Below are positions 1 through 8,371 of a stretch of DNA of 64,000 nt, one piece after another. Under the pieces are notes generated by a model. It saw only the letters and a program-made list of their open reading frames with translations, was not told where the DNA came from and ran no database searches. How positions within the stretch are numbered: the first letter of the stretch is position 1; each line of letters opens with the position of its first letter. A program made the position numbers and the translations under genes. The DNA is from Rhizobium sp. ZPR4 (GTDB taxonomy: Bacteria; Pseudomonadota; Alphaproteobacteria; Rhizobiales; Rhizobiaceae): the NCBI RefSeq assembly GCF_040215725.1, contig NZ_CP157968.1, forward strand, positions 620,001-684,000, in the 5' to 3' direction.

Positions 1-230
1 GCGATGCGGATATCGGCGAGCGGAATGACCTTGCCGCGGAAGTTGATCACGCTGCCGACGAAGGGCAGACTGCCGGGAACGCTGGTCTCCGGCAGAAGAT
101 CGAGGATCTCCTGAACGACGACTGCTTCGATGGCAAAGGTCTCGCCATTGAGGCTGAAGGTGAGCACCGAAAGCTCGTCGGCGCCTTTCCAGATGGCGCG
201 ATGGTCCGATTTTACGTCTGCTTCGATCAT
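1..230 (-). CDS. cheW: CheW chemotaxis coupling protein (C-terminus cut off by window edge)
   Basis: Only the first 76 or so codons are present. The protein reads as a CheW-like domain: a beta-rich start (VLTFSLNGETFAIEA), then VVVQEILDLLPETSVPG and the motif SVINFRGKVIPLADIR, which is typical of CheW docking domains. CheW couples CheA kinase to chemoreceptors in the cytoplasm. The ATG overlaps the cheA stop codon by ATGA, so it is the last visible gene of a translationally coupled operon running leftward out of the window. Confidence 0.93.
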   Translation of the reverse strand, partial: MIEADVKSDHRAIWKGADELSVLTFSLNGETFAIEAVVVQEILDLLPETSVPGSLPFVGSVINFRGKVIPLADIRI

Positions 231-2251
231 CCTGCTGCCCGCAATTGCGCCTCCTGGTGTTGTCCGGCGGCGATGAGATGGACGACGTCGAGGATCAGGG
301 CCACATTGCCGTCACCGAGAATGGTCGCGCCGGAGAAGGTCGAGACGTGGTCGTGAAGCTTCGACATCGATTTGATGACGGTCTGGTGGTCGCCGATGAT
401 CTGATCGACGACAAGGCCGACGCGCTCGCTGCCGGTCGAGATCACCACGACCTTCTGGTAGGGATCGGGCTCCGTGCCGGTCCGGAAGAGTTCGCGCAGG
501 CGCAGGAACGGCACGAGATCGTCGCGCAGCGAGATGAAGCTGCGGCCGCGCGAGCGCAGATCCTGTTCGACCGAAAGTTCGAGGCATTCCTCGACGGCGG
601 CGAGCGGGATCACATAGCGTCCATTGCCGACGCGGACGAGAAGGCCGTCGATGATGGCGAGCGTCAGCGGAATGCGCAGTGCGATCTCGGAACCCTTGCC
701 GAATTCGCTGGTAATGTCGATCGCTCCGCGCAGCGTCTCGATCGTCTTCTTGACCACGTCCATGCCGACGCCGCGGCCGGAGAGGTTCGTAACCTTTTCC
801 GCCGTCGAAAAGCCCGGCTGGAAAATCAGCTGCAGCAGTTCCTTGTCGGTCAGCTGGGCGCCGGGCTGGATCAGGCCGTTGGCTTCCGCCTTGGCGCGCA
901 CCCTCTGGCGATCGATACCGCGCCCGTCATCCTTGATGGAGATGACGACTTCGCTGCCGGTCTGATGTGCCGAGAGGAAGACGCGCCCCGTCACGGGCTT
1001 GCCGGCCGCAACGCGGTCATCCGGGCTTTCAAGTCCATGGTCGATCGAGTTGCGGACGAGGTGGACGAGCGGATCGGCCAGGCGGTCGATGACCGTCTTG
1101 TCGACCTCGGTGCCTTCACCCTCGGTGACGAGTTCGATATCCTTGCCCGTCTCGCGGGCGAGATCGTGAACCAGACGGCGGAAGCGGCTGAAGAGGCTTG
1201 CGACCGGCATCATGCGCAGGACCATCATCGTGTCCCGCAATTCGCCGGCCAGACGCTCGATTTCTTCCGAGACCGAACGCAGGCCGAGATCGGCGGCCGA
1301 ATTTGCCATCTGGCTCAGGCGTGACTGGGCGATAACAAGTTCGCCGACCCGGTCCATCATCTCGTCGAGGCGCAAGGCGGGTACACGGACATTGTCTGCC
1401 TGCTTCTGCGATTTTGCATCGGCAGGCTGAGCCTTGCCAGCATCGATCGGCGGGGCGACGGCCTTTGACGGTTCGTCCTCGATCGGCTGTTCCGGCTTTG
1501 CGGCGACCGATGCAGGGACCGGTTCGGTCTGCGTTTGAAGTTCCTGCAGCTCCATCACCATGTCATCCATGACGAAGATGAAGACGTCTTCAATATCCGA
1601 GCGCGGCTTTTCCGTCGTCAGATGAACCGTCCAGCCGACGTGCAGATCGCGCGGTTCGAGGTACGCAAGCAGCGGGATCGCGCCGGTATCGGCTTCGATC
1701 CGGCATTCGCCGAGCTCGCGTAGCTCGTCCAGCAGCCCGAGCGGATTGGTGCCATTGACCATCGAGTTGGCCGGCAGGCTGAATTTCAGGTGCCAGGTCT
1801 TTGCTTTGCCGGCGCTTGCAGCAGGGGCCGCAACCGGCTGCACGCTGGCAGATGCCGTCGTTAGAGCATGCGATCCGGCTGCACCGACGGCCTGACGCAA
1901 TTTTTCGAGGAGCACGGAACTCATGGTCTCGTGATCGCCGTTCGGGTTTTCCAGAAGCGCCTGCATATGGCCCTGCGCGTCGAGAACGGCGCCCACCAGT
2001 TCCTTCGTGGCGGGAGCCTCACCCTTGCGGACTCGGTCGAAGGCGGTTTCGCAATGATGGGTGAAGGCGGCCAGCTGATCGAAGCCGAACATCGAGCCCG
2101 ATCCCTTAAGCGTATGGAGGCCCCGGAAGACCGCATCGATCTGAGCGCGGTCGCTCAGATCGCGCATCAGATCGAGGAGGCCTGCCTCGATCAGCTCCAG
2201 CTGTTCGGCGGCCTCCGTCCTGAAAACGGCGATCGGATCGAGTTCGTTCAT
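227..2251 (-). CDS. cheA: Chemotaxis histidine kinase CheA
   Basis: A 674-residue cytoplasmic histidine kinase. An Hpt/P1 domain carries the phospho-acceptor in GLHTLKGSGSMFGF (about His46). A long Pro/Ala-rich linker follows, then a P3 dimerisation helix (RLDEMMDRVGELVIAQSRL), the P4 ATPase domain with N box HLVRNSIDHGLE and G boxes DDGRGID and GRGVGMDVV, and a C-terminal CheW-like P5 domain. An upstream in-frame ATG would add 21 residues, but position 2251 is preferred because it overlaps the cheY stop by ATGA, as at every other junction of the operon. It should phosphorylate the CheY and the HD-GYP regulator encoded just upstream. Confidence 0.95.
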   Translation of the reverse strand: MNELDPIAVFRTEAAEQLELIEAGLLDLMRDLSDRAQIDAVFRGLHTLKGSGSMFGFDQLAAFTHHCETAFDRVRKGEAPATKELVGAVLDAQGHMQALLENPNGDHETMSSVLLEKLRQAVGAAGSHALTTASASVQPVAAPAASAGKAKTWHLKFSLPANSMVNGTNPLGLLDELRELGECRIEADTGAIPLLAYLEPRDLHVGWTVHLTTEKPRSDIEDVFIFVMDDMVMELQELQTQTEPVPASVAAKPEQPIEDEPSKAVAPPIDAGKAQPADAKSQKQADNVRVPALRLDEMMDRVGELVIAQSRLSQMANSAADLGLRSVSEEIERLAGELRDTMMVLRMMPVASLFSRFRRLVHDLARETGKDIELVTEGEGTEVDKTVIDRLADPLVHLVRNSIDHGLESPDDRVAAGKPVTGRVFLSAHQTGSEVVISIKDDGRGIDRQRVRAKAEANGLIQPGAQLTDKELLQLIFQPGFSTAEKVTNLSGRGVGMDVVKKTIETLRGAIDITSEFGKGSEIALRIPLTLAIIDGLLVRVGNGRYVIPLAAVEECLELSVEQDLRSRGRSFISLRDDLVPFLRLRELFRTGTEPDPYQKVVVISTGSERVGLVVDQIIGDHQTVIKSMSKLHDHVSTFSGATILGDGNVALILDVVHLIAAGQHQEAQLRAAG

Positions 2252-2616
2252 TTGCCGAGAACCTTGCGCGCGATCTTGATGAGGGTTTCGGGATCGAAGG
2301 GTTTCGTCAGCCATCCCGTAGCGCCCGCGGCCTTCGCCTGTTGCTTGAGATCGCCGTCCGACTCCGTGGTCAGGAAGATGACCGGCGTTCCCATGTATGC
2401 CGGCAGCTGCCGCAGGCTACGGATCATCGTCAGGCCATCCATGTTCGGCATGTTGAGGTCGGTGACGATGAGATCGAAATTGCCCGATTTCAGCTTGGTG
2501 AGGCCGTCTGCGCCGTCGACCGCCTCGGTGACGGAATATCCGGCGTTGGTCAGCGCAATGCGCGTGGTCAGTCGAATGCTGGCGGAGTCATCGACGGTGA
2601 GAATATTGGCGCTCAT
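2248..2616 (-). CDS. cheY: CheY-like single-domain response regulator
   Basis: A 122-residue receiver domain with no output domain. Acidic pair VDD near residues 8-10, phospho-acceptor Asp53 in IVTDLNMPNMDG, the conserved Thr in IFLTTESD and the Lys in LTKPFDP are all present, so it should be a functional CheA target. The start was chosen at MSANILTVDD because it overlaps the preceding STAS gene by ATGA; a longer frame exists upstream. It sits between the STAS gene and cheA. The target could be a flagellar motor or the neighbouring signalling proteins; the sequence does not decide. Confidence 0.93.
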   Translation of the reverse strand: MSANILTVDDSASIRLTTRIALTNAGYSVTEAVDGADGLTKLKSGNFDLIVTDLNMPNMDGLTMIRSLRQLPAYMGTPVIFLTTESDGDLKQQAKAAGATGWLTKPFDPETLIKIARKVLGK

Positions 2617-2939
2617 GCTGCTTTTCCTTCTAGCCAGAAACTGTTTTTTTGCCGGTCTCCGCAAAGGAGACCTGCACGTTGCAGGACGGTCAGAAAATTG
2701 CCGTCTGCTGGTTTGCTCAATGTGACTGCCACGCCGGCACGAGCGGCTGTTTGCCGTGCGGAGAGAAGCAGTTGCGGTAGGGTGAGGTCGATTTCCTCGC
2801 CGCCATCGACATCGATGACGAGGGTGTGGTTGCGTAACGCCGCTTCCTGGAGATAGACCTGAACGATGTCTCTGACATTGGTGATCGTCTTGATCGTCAG
2901 CGGTCCATGCAGGTGTAAAATCTCAGATTGCTCGCTCAT
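2613..2939 (-). CDS. Small STAS-domain protein (anti-anti-sigma-like) of the chemosensory operon
   Basis: A 108-residue protein with the alternating strand/helix pattern of STAS domains: LHLHGPLTIKTITNVRDIVQ, then HTLVIDVDGGEEIDLTLPQLLLSARQTA, then GVAVTLSKPADGNFLTVLQRAGL. At the position where SpoIIAA-like proteins carry a phosphorylatable Ser/Thr (D.S.vdS), this one reads GGEEIDLT, so a classical serine-phosphorylation switch is doubtful. STAS proteins recur in alternative chemosensory operons of alphaproteobacteria; their role there is poorly known. ATGA overlaps on both sides show coupling to the HD-GYP gene and cheY. Confidence 0.8.
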   Translation of the reverse strand: MSEQSEILHLHGPLTIKTITNVRDIVQVYLQEAALRNHTLVIDVDGGEEIDLTLPQLLLSARQTAARAGVAVTLSKPADGNFLTVLQRAGLLCGDRQKNSFWLEGKAA

Positions 2940-4018
2940 GCCGAACCTCGGGATAACTGAAGTGTGGAAACCGTTGTTGCGGTGTCGTCGCTGTGCTGGG
3001 ACTCGAAGAGCGCCTTGATATCCGTCCAGCGGCGGCAGAAGGCGGCAACGCAGGCCGGATCGAAATGGGTGCCGCTGCTGTTGACGATCTCGCGGAAAGC
3101 GTCGGCGATCGGCCAAGCGGCCTTGTATGCCCGCTTTGAGCACAGCGCGTCGAAGACATCGGCTATGGCGACGATGCGGGCCTCGACTGGGATCGAGTCC
3201 CCCGAAAGACCCCTCGGATAGCCCGCGCCATCCCATCTTTCGTGATGGCTCTCGGCAATCTTGCCTGCGATCTGGATCAGTTCGCTGGAGCTGTCGCTCA
3301 GGATTTCGGCGCCGAAGTCGGCATGCTGCTGCATTTGCCGGCGCTCATCCGGGCTCAAGGGGCCGGGCTTGGAGAGAATGGCATCCGGCAGGCCGATCTT
3401 GCCGACATCGTGCAGGGCGCTCGCCAGAAAGATCATGCGGCACTGGCCGGTATCCAGGCCCATCTCTTCAGCGATCATGCGCGCAACGATCGCGACGCGG
3501 TCCAGATGGTCGGCCGTCTCGCCATGGCGGCAAGCGATGGCCTTGGAAAGGCGCCAGATGATCTCTTCTTCGTGCCGTTCGATCCTTTGCATCGCAGCGT
3601 CGAAATCGCGCTGCAATGTTGCCGCCTTGGCGGCCAGCGCCAGTCGCTCTTCTCCGATGTCGAGAATGTTGCGGACACGCAGCGTCAGCTCCGTCTCGTC
3701 GATCGGCTTGTTCAGGAATTCGGTCGCGCCTGCCTTTATGGCAGCCAAACGGATATCGGCTTCCCTGCGGGATGTGATCATGATGGTTGGTACGTGGGCC
3801 GTCAGCGCGTTCCTGCGCACATGGCTGATCACGTCGATCCCGTTCATGTCGGGCATCATATAGTCCACGAGAATGAGGTCCGGTGTCCGGTCGTCGAGCC
3901 GCTTGAGGGCATCGTTCGGATGAAGGAACGACAACACCTCGCTGCCCTTGATGGCTTCGACTACGCGGCGAAGCGTGGCCACGACGGAAGGACTGTCATC
4001 GATTACGAAGACGCGCAT
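2936..4018 (-). CDS. Response regulator with HD-GYP cyclic-di-GMP phosphodiesterase domain
   Basis: 360 residues: an N-terminal receiver (VIDD, phospho-Asp52 in LILVDYMMPDMNG, Thr in IMITSRRE, Lys in NKPIDE), a coiled linker, and an HD-GYP domain with the HD pair in SALHDVGKIGLPDAIL and the GYP signature in WDGAGYPRGL followed by ADVFDAL. This family hydrolyses c-di-GMP using a metal centre. As first gene of the operon that encodes CheA, it is the obvious second phosphorylation target and would link receptor signalling to c-di-GMP removal. The start at MRVFVIDD was chosen from family alignment; 11 extra in-frame codons lie upstream. Confidence 0.93.
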   Translation of the reverse strand: MRVFVIDDSPSVVATLRRVVEAIKGSEVLSFLHPNDALKRLDDRTPDLILVDYMMPDMNGIDVISHVRRNALTAHVPTIMITSRREADIRLAAIKAGATEFLNKPIDETELTLRVRNILDIGEERLALAAKAATLQRDFDAAMQRIERHEEEIIWRLSKAIACRHGETADHLDRVAIVARMIAEEMGLDTGQCRMIFLASALHDVGKIGLPDAILSKPGPLSPDERRQMQQHADFGAEILSDSSSELIQIAGKIAESHHERWDGAGYPRGLSGDSIPVEARIVAIADVFDALCSKRAYKAAWPIADAFREIVNSSGTHFDPACVAAFCRRWTDIKALFESQHSDDTATTVSTLQLSRGSA

Positions 4019-4159
4019 AGCTACCCCGCGGAGCGCCCGCGGTACACCCACGGATCTACTCAGGATTTTCGGCTGGAGGATTGTTGGAGGCCTTTCTGAT
4101 GAAAGGGCCGCGTCACAATGATTGTGAATCTTGGCTGAGGTAACGAAATCGTTAAATGG

Positions 4160-4174
4160 CTAACGGTGCGTTAA
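4160..4174 (-). promoter_or_regulatory. Possible CtrA box upstream of the chemosensory operon
   Basis: On the minus strand the sequence reads TTAACGCACCGTTAG, i.e. TTAA-N7-TTAG, one base off the alphaproteobacterial CtrA consensus TTAA-N7-TTAA. It lies about 140 bases before the first gene of the operon in an AT-rich stretch (4140-4244). A near miss with six-base spacing lies at 4207-4220. Motility and chemotaxis genes are often CtrA targets, but a match this short arises by chance in AT-rich DNA. Confidence 0.3.
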
Positions 4175-4244
4175 ATTAATGCTCAACCTGTAGGTGATTT
4201 TATAATTAACTGCGATTAAATGATAAGATTGCGTTTTTCTGATA

Positions 4245-5246
4245 TCAAATGTTGCCAGTCGCATGGAAGTCGCGACGGCTGATGCGTGTCGATGATGGCG
4301 ATACACCATACATGGCGCGATAGCGGGCAGCGAAATACCCCATGTGACTAAAACCCCAGCGTGCGGCAATCTCGGATATATTCTCGTCCACATCGCCGTG
4401 CAGCAGGTCGTGATGGATCTGCTGTAGCCGCAGGCGCTGCACGTAGTTCAAAGGGTTCATGCCCATGTTGTGCTGGAAGGAAAGCTGCAGGCTGCGCACG
4501 CTCTGGCCGGCATTTCTTGCAATATCGAGCACCGTGAACTCGTCGCCGAGGTGGGTCTGAATCCAGTCCAGCGCCCGCTTCAGGTTGCGTGGCCGCGCGC
4601 TCTGGATCACGGTCTTTTGTACGGATTGCGGCCATGATTGCATGAAGGCCGTGATCAACGCCTCCTTGAAAAGAGAGGCACCCAATGGCGAGCCGGCGAA
4701 GGGATGCTCATCTGCCCCCAGCAACAAGGCCGCCATGCGGTAAACCGTTCTTATTCCGGTCTCGTCAATGTCGGCCACTAAAGCGAAGCGTCGAAAAAAC
4801 AACTCAGGATCGTCTTTTCCGATATCGATCAATGGCAGGCAATGAATGCGGGGTATGGCAAGCGCGAGCTTGCACGCATTCGCGGACGCCTTGATTTTCG
4901 TTGACCCGGAAGACAGCAGCACGAAAGTAGTTCCTGCGGCAGCCGTGAACTCCCGGTCCTCCGTCTCAACCTGAAACACGCCGCTTTCGACGAAGTGCAG
5001 CTCTATTCGGTCGGCAGGATCAAACAGGTAGAGGATTTCATAACCCGTTTTCGAAAAGATCTTCCAAGCTGCCATCTTTCCGATCGTGGCCAGCGTGACA
5101 TCGATTTGGAAGCCCGGATTACCCAACTTTCGTTCGAGGACGACCGATATATCCGCGCCCTTCAATCTTTCCTGTAACTCCGCGGGCTCGCAGGATGACC
5201 AGGCGTATTTCTCGGTTGCTATCTTCATCTTGTCTTCAATCAGCAT
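4245..5246 (-). CDS. AraC-family transcriptional regulator
   Basis: 333 residues. The C-terminal 100 residues form a double helix-turn-helix: first HTH around FTVLDIARNAGQSVRSLQLSFQHNMGMNPLNYVQRLRLQQIHHDLL, second around ISEIAARWGFSHMGYFAARYRAMYGVSPS. The N-terminal ~200 residues look like the cupin-like AraC_binding_2 domain (short strands, RIELHFVESGVFQVE, TTFVLLSSGSTKI) that senses an unknown small ligand. The start at 5246 (MLIEDKMKIA) or the ATG at 5228 is likely; the frame runs open further upstream without support. It is divergent from the MCP-like gene at 5475 and may control it. Confidence 0.88.
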   Translation of the reverse strand: MLIEDKMKIATEKYAWSSCEPAELQERLKGADISVVLERKLGNPGFQIDVTLATIGKMAAWKIFSKTGYEILYLFDPADRIELHFVESGVFQVETEDREFTAAAGTTFVLLSSGSTKIKASANACKLALAIPRIHCLPLIDIGKDDPELFFRRFALVADIDETGIRTVYRMAALLLGADEHPFAGSPLGASLFKEALITAFMQSWPQSVQKTVIQSARPRNLKRALDWIQTHLGDEFTVLDIARNAGQSVRSLQLSFQHNMGMNPLNYVQRLRLQQIHHDLLHGDVDENISEIAARWGFSHMGYFAARYRAMYGVSPSSTRISRRDFHATGNI

Positions 5247-5474
5247 GAGCGAGCCTACTTGCGGGCGGAATTGCAAGCAGAGCATGCCGGTGGCCCGCAC
5301 AAAGGCGAGACGTGCTGATTGCCAGCTATAAGATGTGGGTCTTGCCCAGGGCTTTCCCGGCGGTGCAAGGATGGCGGTTGTAGGTAGGCGCCCTGTTTCG
5401 TCCCCCGCGTTAACTCCATGTTTTTTTGTTCGCTTTAGTTTGTCGGGGATAATCTTGGGCGGGGTCCGAACAGT

Positions 5475-7211
5475 ATGGCGTATGCAGCGACAAGCCGGCA
5501 ATTTATCCCATCGACGGATAGTTTCGTCGATCGCTTGGAAAGCGCCCGATTGCAGATCGAGCAGCGTTTCCTGGACGGCGGCGCGGTCCTCATCATGGTC
5601 ACGGAAGCGCTCGCCAAGCTCGTCAGCCTGCTGGAACATATCGGCAATTCGCTGAAGGAGGAAAATGCCACCGAAGCCACGGCGCGGCTGCTCCAGACCG
5701 TGGACCTCCTGAACAGGCTGCCGCCTGCCGAAGCGCGGCGGCGGGAAAACGTTGCCGCCATCGGCCAGACCGGACAGCGGCTCGCCGAGCATGTGCTCTC
5801 GATGGAGGAAACGCTGCGCTATCTGAGAACGTTTGCCGCGACGGCAAAGATAGCGGGTGCGCGCATTCCCGACTTTTCGAGTTTCGCCAGCGAGATCGTC
5901 GAACGCATCGAATTCGCCACCAAGGAAGTCAAGGCGCTGTCCTTGCAGATCCGTTCGCTGGAGGGCCAGATCGAATCCGCAACGGCAAACGAAGATGGCT
6001 CTTTAGCGCAGCATCTGAACGGTATCCCGTCCATCGCCCAGCGTCTCATATCCAACGCCGAGGAAATCCAGGCCCAGCGCCGCAATCTCTCCGAACTGGC
6101 GGAGACCGTCGCCGGTCTCGCGCGCAAGATCCAGAACAAGGTGGCTCATACGCTGTCGGCCATGCAGATCGGCGATATTACCAGGCAGAGGGTCGAGCAT
6201 TGCCAGACGGCACATGCGATCATGGAGGCCTATCTTGCCTCCGAAGCTCCGGCGAACCTTTCCGCTAACGACCGCCAGCGCCTTTCGCAGCTGGCAATGA
6301 CATTGATTTTCGAATTGCTTGGCGAGACGACCAAGGGTTTCGACCGCGAGACCGTCAAGATCGTCGATAATATCCGCAGCTTCAGCGGCGACATCGGCAC
6401 ATTGCTTGATCTCTACAGGACGATGATGTCGCAGAGCGGACAGGACGGCAAAAGCCCGATCAATTCATTGCGCGGCGATCTTTCCGCCGCCCGGATCGTC
6501 GTCGATCGCATCGACGTCGCTGCAGCTGGTGCCAATCGGCTCAGCGAGAAGACATCCGAGATGGTCAAGGAGCTGACCACAAGCATCCTGACCATCCAGC
6601 TCGTGCGGCGCGACATTCAATATATGGCCCTCAATACCAATCTGCGCTGCGGCAAGCTCGGCGAGGAGGGGCGGGCGATCAATGTGGTCGCGGGCGAACT
6701 TCGCTCGTTCGCATCGCTGCTTGATGAGGATGCCGAGAAGATCCTAGTCGGGCTCGGCAAGCTCGAGACGCAGGCGACTGGCCTCAAGGACTGGCGACAG
6801 GCCGGCGAGGAGGAGAATTCCTCCGGTCTCGGCACGCATATAGACACTGCTCTTGCCCATATCGGCGAAGCCGGCGCGTCGATGGATCTCAATGTGCAGG
6901 AACTTCGCCGTTGCGGCGAGGCCATGACTTCGCAAGTGGCCGATGTGATCAAGGGTTTGGACTTTCGCGCCGGGATCGGCGAAACCTTGGCGTCCTGCAC
7001 GAAGGAGGCAGGACGTACGCGGAGCGCATTTGTCGATACGACCGGGCTGGAGGCTCCAGTAGCGGCGATTTCCGAGCGCATCTTCAAGATCTACACCATG
7101 GCTGCTGAACGCGAGATACATGCGGCCATTTTCGGTGCGGTGAGCTCCTTGGCCGAAAGCGCGCCGGCTCCGGCCAGTGACGAGGAGCTTTTTGCGGATG
7201 CTCTCTTCTAG
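5475..7211 (+). CDS. Soluble MCP-like coiled-coil signalling protein
   Basis: 578 residues, almost wholly helical with heptad patterning and no membrane segment or signal peptide. Residues ~385-410 carry a degenerate chemoreceptor hairpin tip: the canonical ALN...GE.GRGFAVVA.EVR is replaced by MALNTNLRCGKLGEEGRA followed by VVAGELR, so the residues that normally touch CheA and CheW are partly changed. A motif QIGDITRQRVEHC lies at ~231-243. No classic methylation-site helices are evident. It lies beside the che operon and is divergent from the AraC gene. Likely a cytoplasmic accessory or atypical receptor for this chemosensory system; the function is inferred from context. Confidence 0.7.
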   Translation: MAYAATSRQFIPSTDSFVDRLESARLQIEQRFLDGGAVLIMVTEALAKLVSLLEHIGNSLKEENATEATARLLQTVDLLNRLPPAEARRRENVAAIGQTGQRLAEHVLSMEETLRYLRTFAATAKIAGARIPDFSSFASEIVERIEFATKEVKALSLQIRSLEGQIESATANEDGSLAQHLNGIPSIAQRLISNAEEIQAQRRNLSELAETVAGLARKIQNKVAHTLSAMQIGDITRQRVEHCQTAHAIMEAYLASEAPANLSANDRQRLSQLAMTLIFELLGETTKGFDRETVKIVDNIRSFSGDIGTLLDLYRTMMSQSGQDGKSPINSLRGDLSAARIVVDRIDVAAAGANRLSEKTSEMVKELTTSILTIQLVRRDIQYMALNTNLRCGKLGEEGRAINVVAGELRSFASLLDEDAEKILVGLGKLETQATGLKDWRQAGEEENSSGLGTHIDTALAHIGEAGASMDLNVQELRRCGEAMTSQVADVIKGLDFRAGIGETLASCTKEAGRTRSAFVDTTGLEAPVAAISERIFKIYTMAAEREIHAAIFGAVSSLAESAPAPASDEELFADALF

Positions 7212-7228
7212 CCTCCTGGCAGCTTGGT

Positions 7229-7251
7229 GCGGCGGGCAAATATCCCGCCGC
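7229..7251 (+). terminator. Hairpin after the MCP-like gene
   Basis: Perfect 8-bp stem GCGGCGGG / CCCGCCGC with a 7-base loop, 18 bases after the stop codon. No T tract follows, so it may be a weak or Rho-assisted terminator, or an mRNA 3' stabiliser. Confidence 0.4.
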
Positions 7252-7394
7252 TGTGCAGGTGTCTATCCTATCCCCTTGCTAAGCTAACTTCAGCCTTTCA
7301 TAGCGTGCCCCACGAAAGGCTGACCTTGCCTTGACGCTGCCTTGATAATTCCAATGCAGATGGTTCGGCGAAACCATATTCGCCGGGTCTTTGC

Positions 7395-8345
7395 ATGAAT
7401 CGAAAGACATCGATCGCCGTGACGCCAGAGGGCGTCATATCCAGTATTTCCCCTTCCACGACGGCAGCGCCGACAGCCGCCGGATTGCGTACATCCCGAT
7501 ACGCCCTGCTCTGGAGAATATTGACCTTCGGCCTGCGGGTGCGCTGGAAGCGTGTTCTTCTCTTCTGGTGCCGCTTTGCCGCCAACCCACTTGTGACCAT
7601 CCGATGGTGGCGCTTTACCGCGGCGTTTGCCGCTGCGCGCGGATTACCGCCGCCGCATGATGAGCTGTTGCAGAAGCCGCTGTCGAAATTTCTTGTCCAC
7701 GGAATGCCCAATTCCCGGCGGCTCTCCCTTCTTGTCGAGCATTTTTCGATTGCGGAGGCCATTTTCTCCAGGGACAGCATGATGCGGCTCTGGCGCGGCG
7801 AATGGCTGGAAATGGGCGCCGTTCAAGGCAAGTGCGAAGCATATGCATGCTGCATTGCGCTCGCCGATCGCAGCGGCGGCCGACATGAGGGCGCTTTCGC
7901 TATCAAACTCCTGCGCGTGAGCGATCAGGCACTTCTCTGCATCGCAAGATTCACCTTCGTCAATCAAGAGGCCGAAGGGCACTACACATTCGTCGTCGGG
8001 AGCATGCAGGGTCCGCGCAACGCCAAGCAGCGTATTGTCGAGGTGACCCGCGATCTTGCAGGCCTGCGTCCGAAGGAAGCTATCCTCATCGTGCTGCAGG
8101 GCCTGGCGGCGGAAGGCGGCATGCAACACTTCCTGGCCGTCTCGCAGGCAAGACATCCGATCCAGTATCGTCGGCATGCCCGGCAGTCGATGTTGCTGTC
8201 GAACATCGATGCTTTCTGGCTCGAGCGATCCGCCGAGCCGGAAGGCGTCTATGGCTTCAGGGTTCCCTATTCGAAGATTCTCGGAGCGGACAGGCGTAGC
8301 CAGAGCAAATCATGGTTCTACAATATCGGCGAACTCTTCCACTGA
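7395..8345 (+). CDS. VirK/YbjX-family protein (DUF535)
   Basis: 316 residues. The C-terminal two thirds match the DUF535 (VirK/YbjX) pattern: LVEHFSIAEAIFS, then GHYTFVVGSMQGP, TRDLAGLRPKEAILIVLQGLA and HFLAVSQARHPIQYRR. Members such as Shigella VirK and Salmonella YbjX are linked to outer-membrane integrity, virulence-factor export and resistance to antimicrobial peptides; the chemistry is unknown. The first ~60 residues are basic and unlike the domain. It ends 26 bases from the convergently transcribed sensor kinase gene. Confidence 0.85.
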   Translation: MNRKTSIAVTPEGVISSISPSTTAAPTAAGLRTSRYALLWRILTFGLRVRWKRVLLFWCRFAANPLVTIRWWRFTAAFAAARGLPPPHDELLQKPLSKFLVHGMPNSRRLSLLVEHFSIAEAIFSRDSMMRLWRGEWLEMGAVQGKCEAYACCIALADRSGGRHEGAFAIKLLRVSDQALLCIARFTFVNQEAEGHYTFVVGSMQGPRNAKQRIVEVTRDLAGLRPKEAILIVLQGLAAEGGMQHFLAVSQARHPIQYRRHARQSMLLSNIDAFWLERSAEPEGVYGFRVPYSKILGADRRSQSKSWFYNIGELFH

Positions 8346-8371
8346 TCGCCTTCTGGCGGCGATGGCTTCGG

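Noticed and set aside
245..1324. 359-codon open frame antisense to cheA
   Set aside because: Covers the ATPase and CheW domains of cheA in the opposite frame; no domain recognised.
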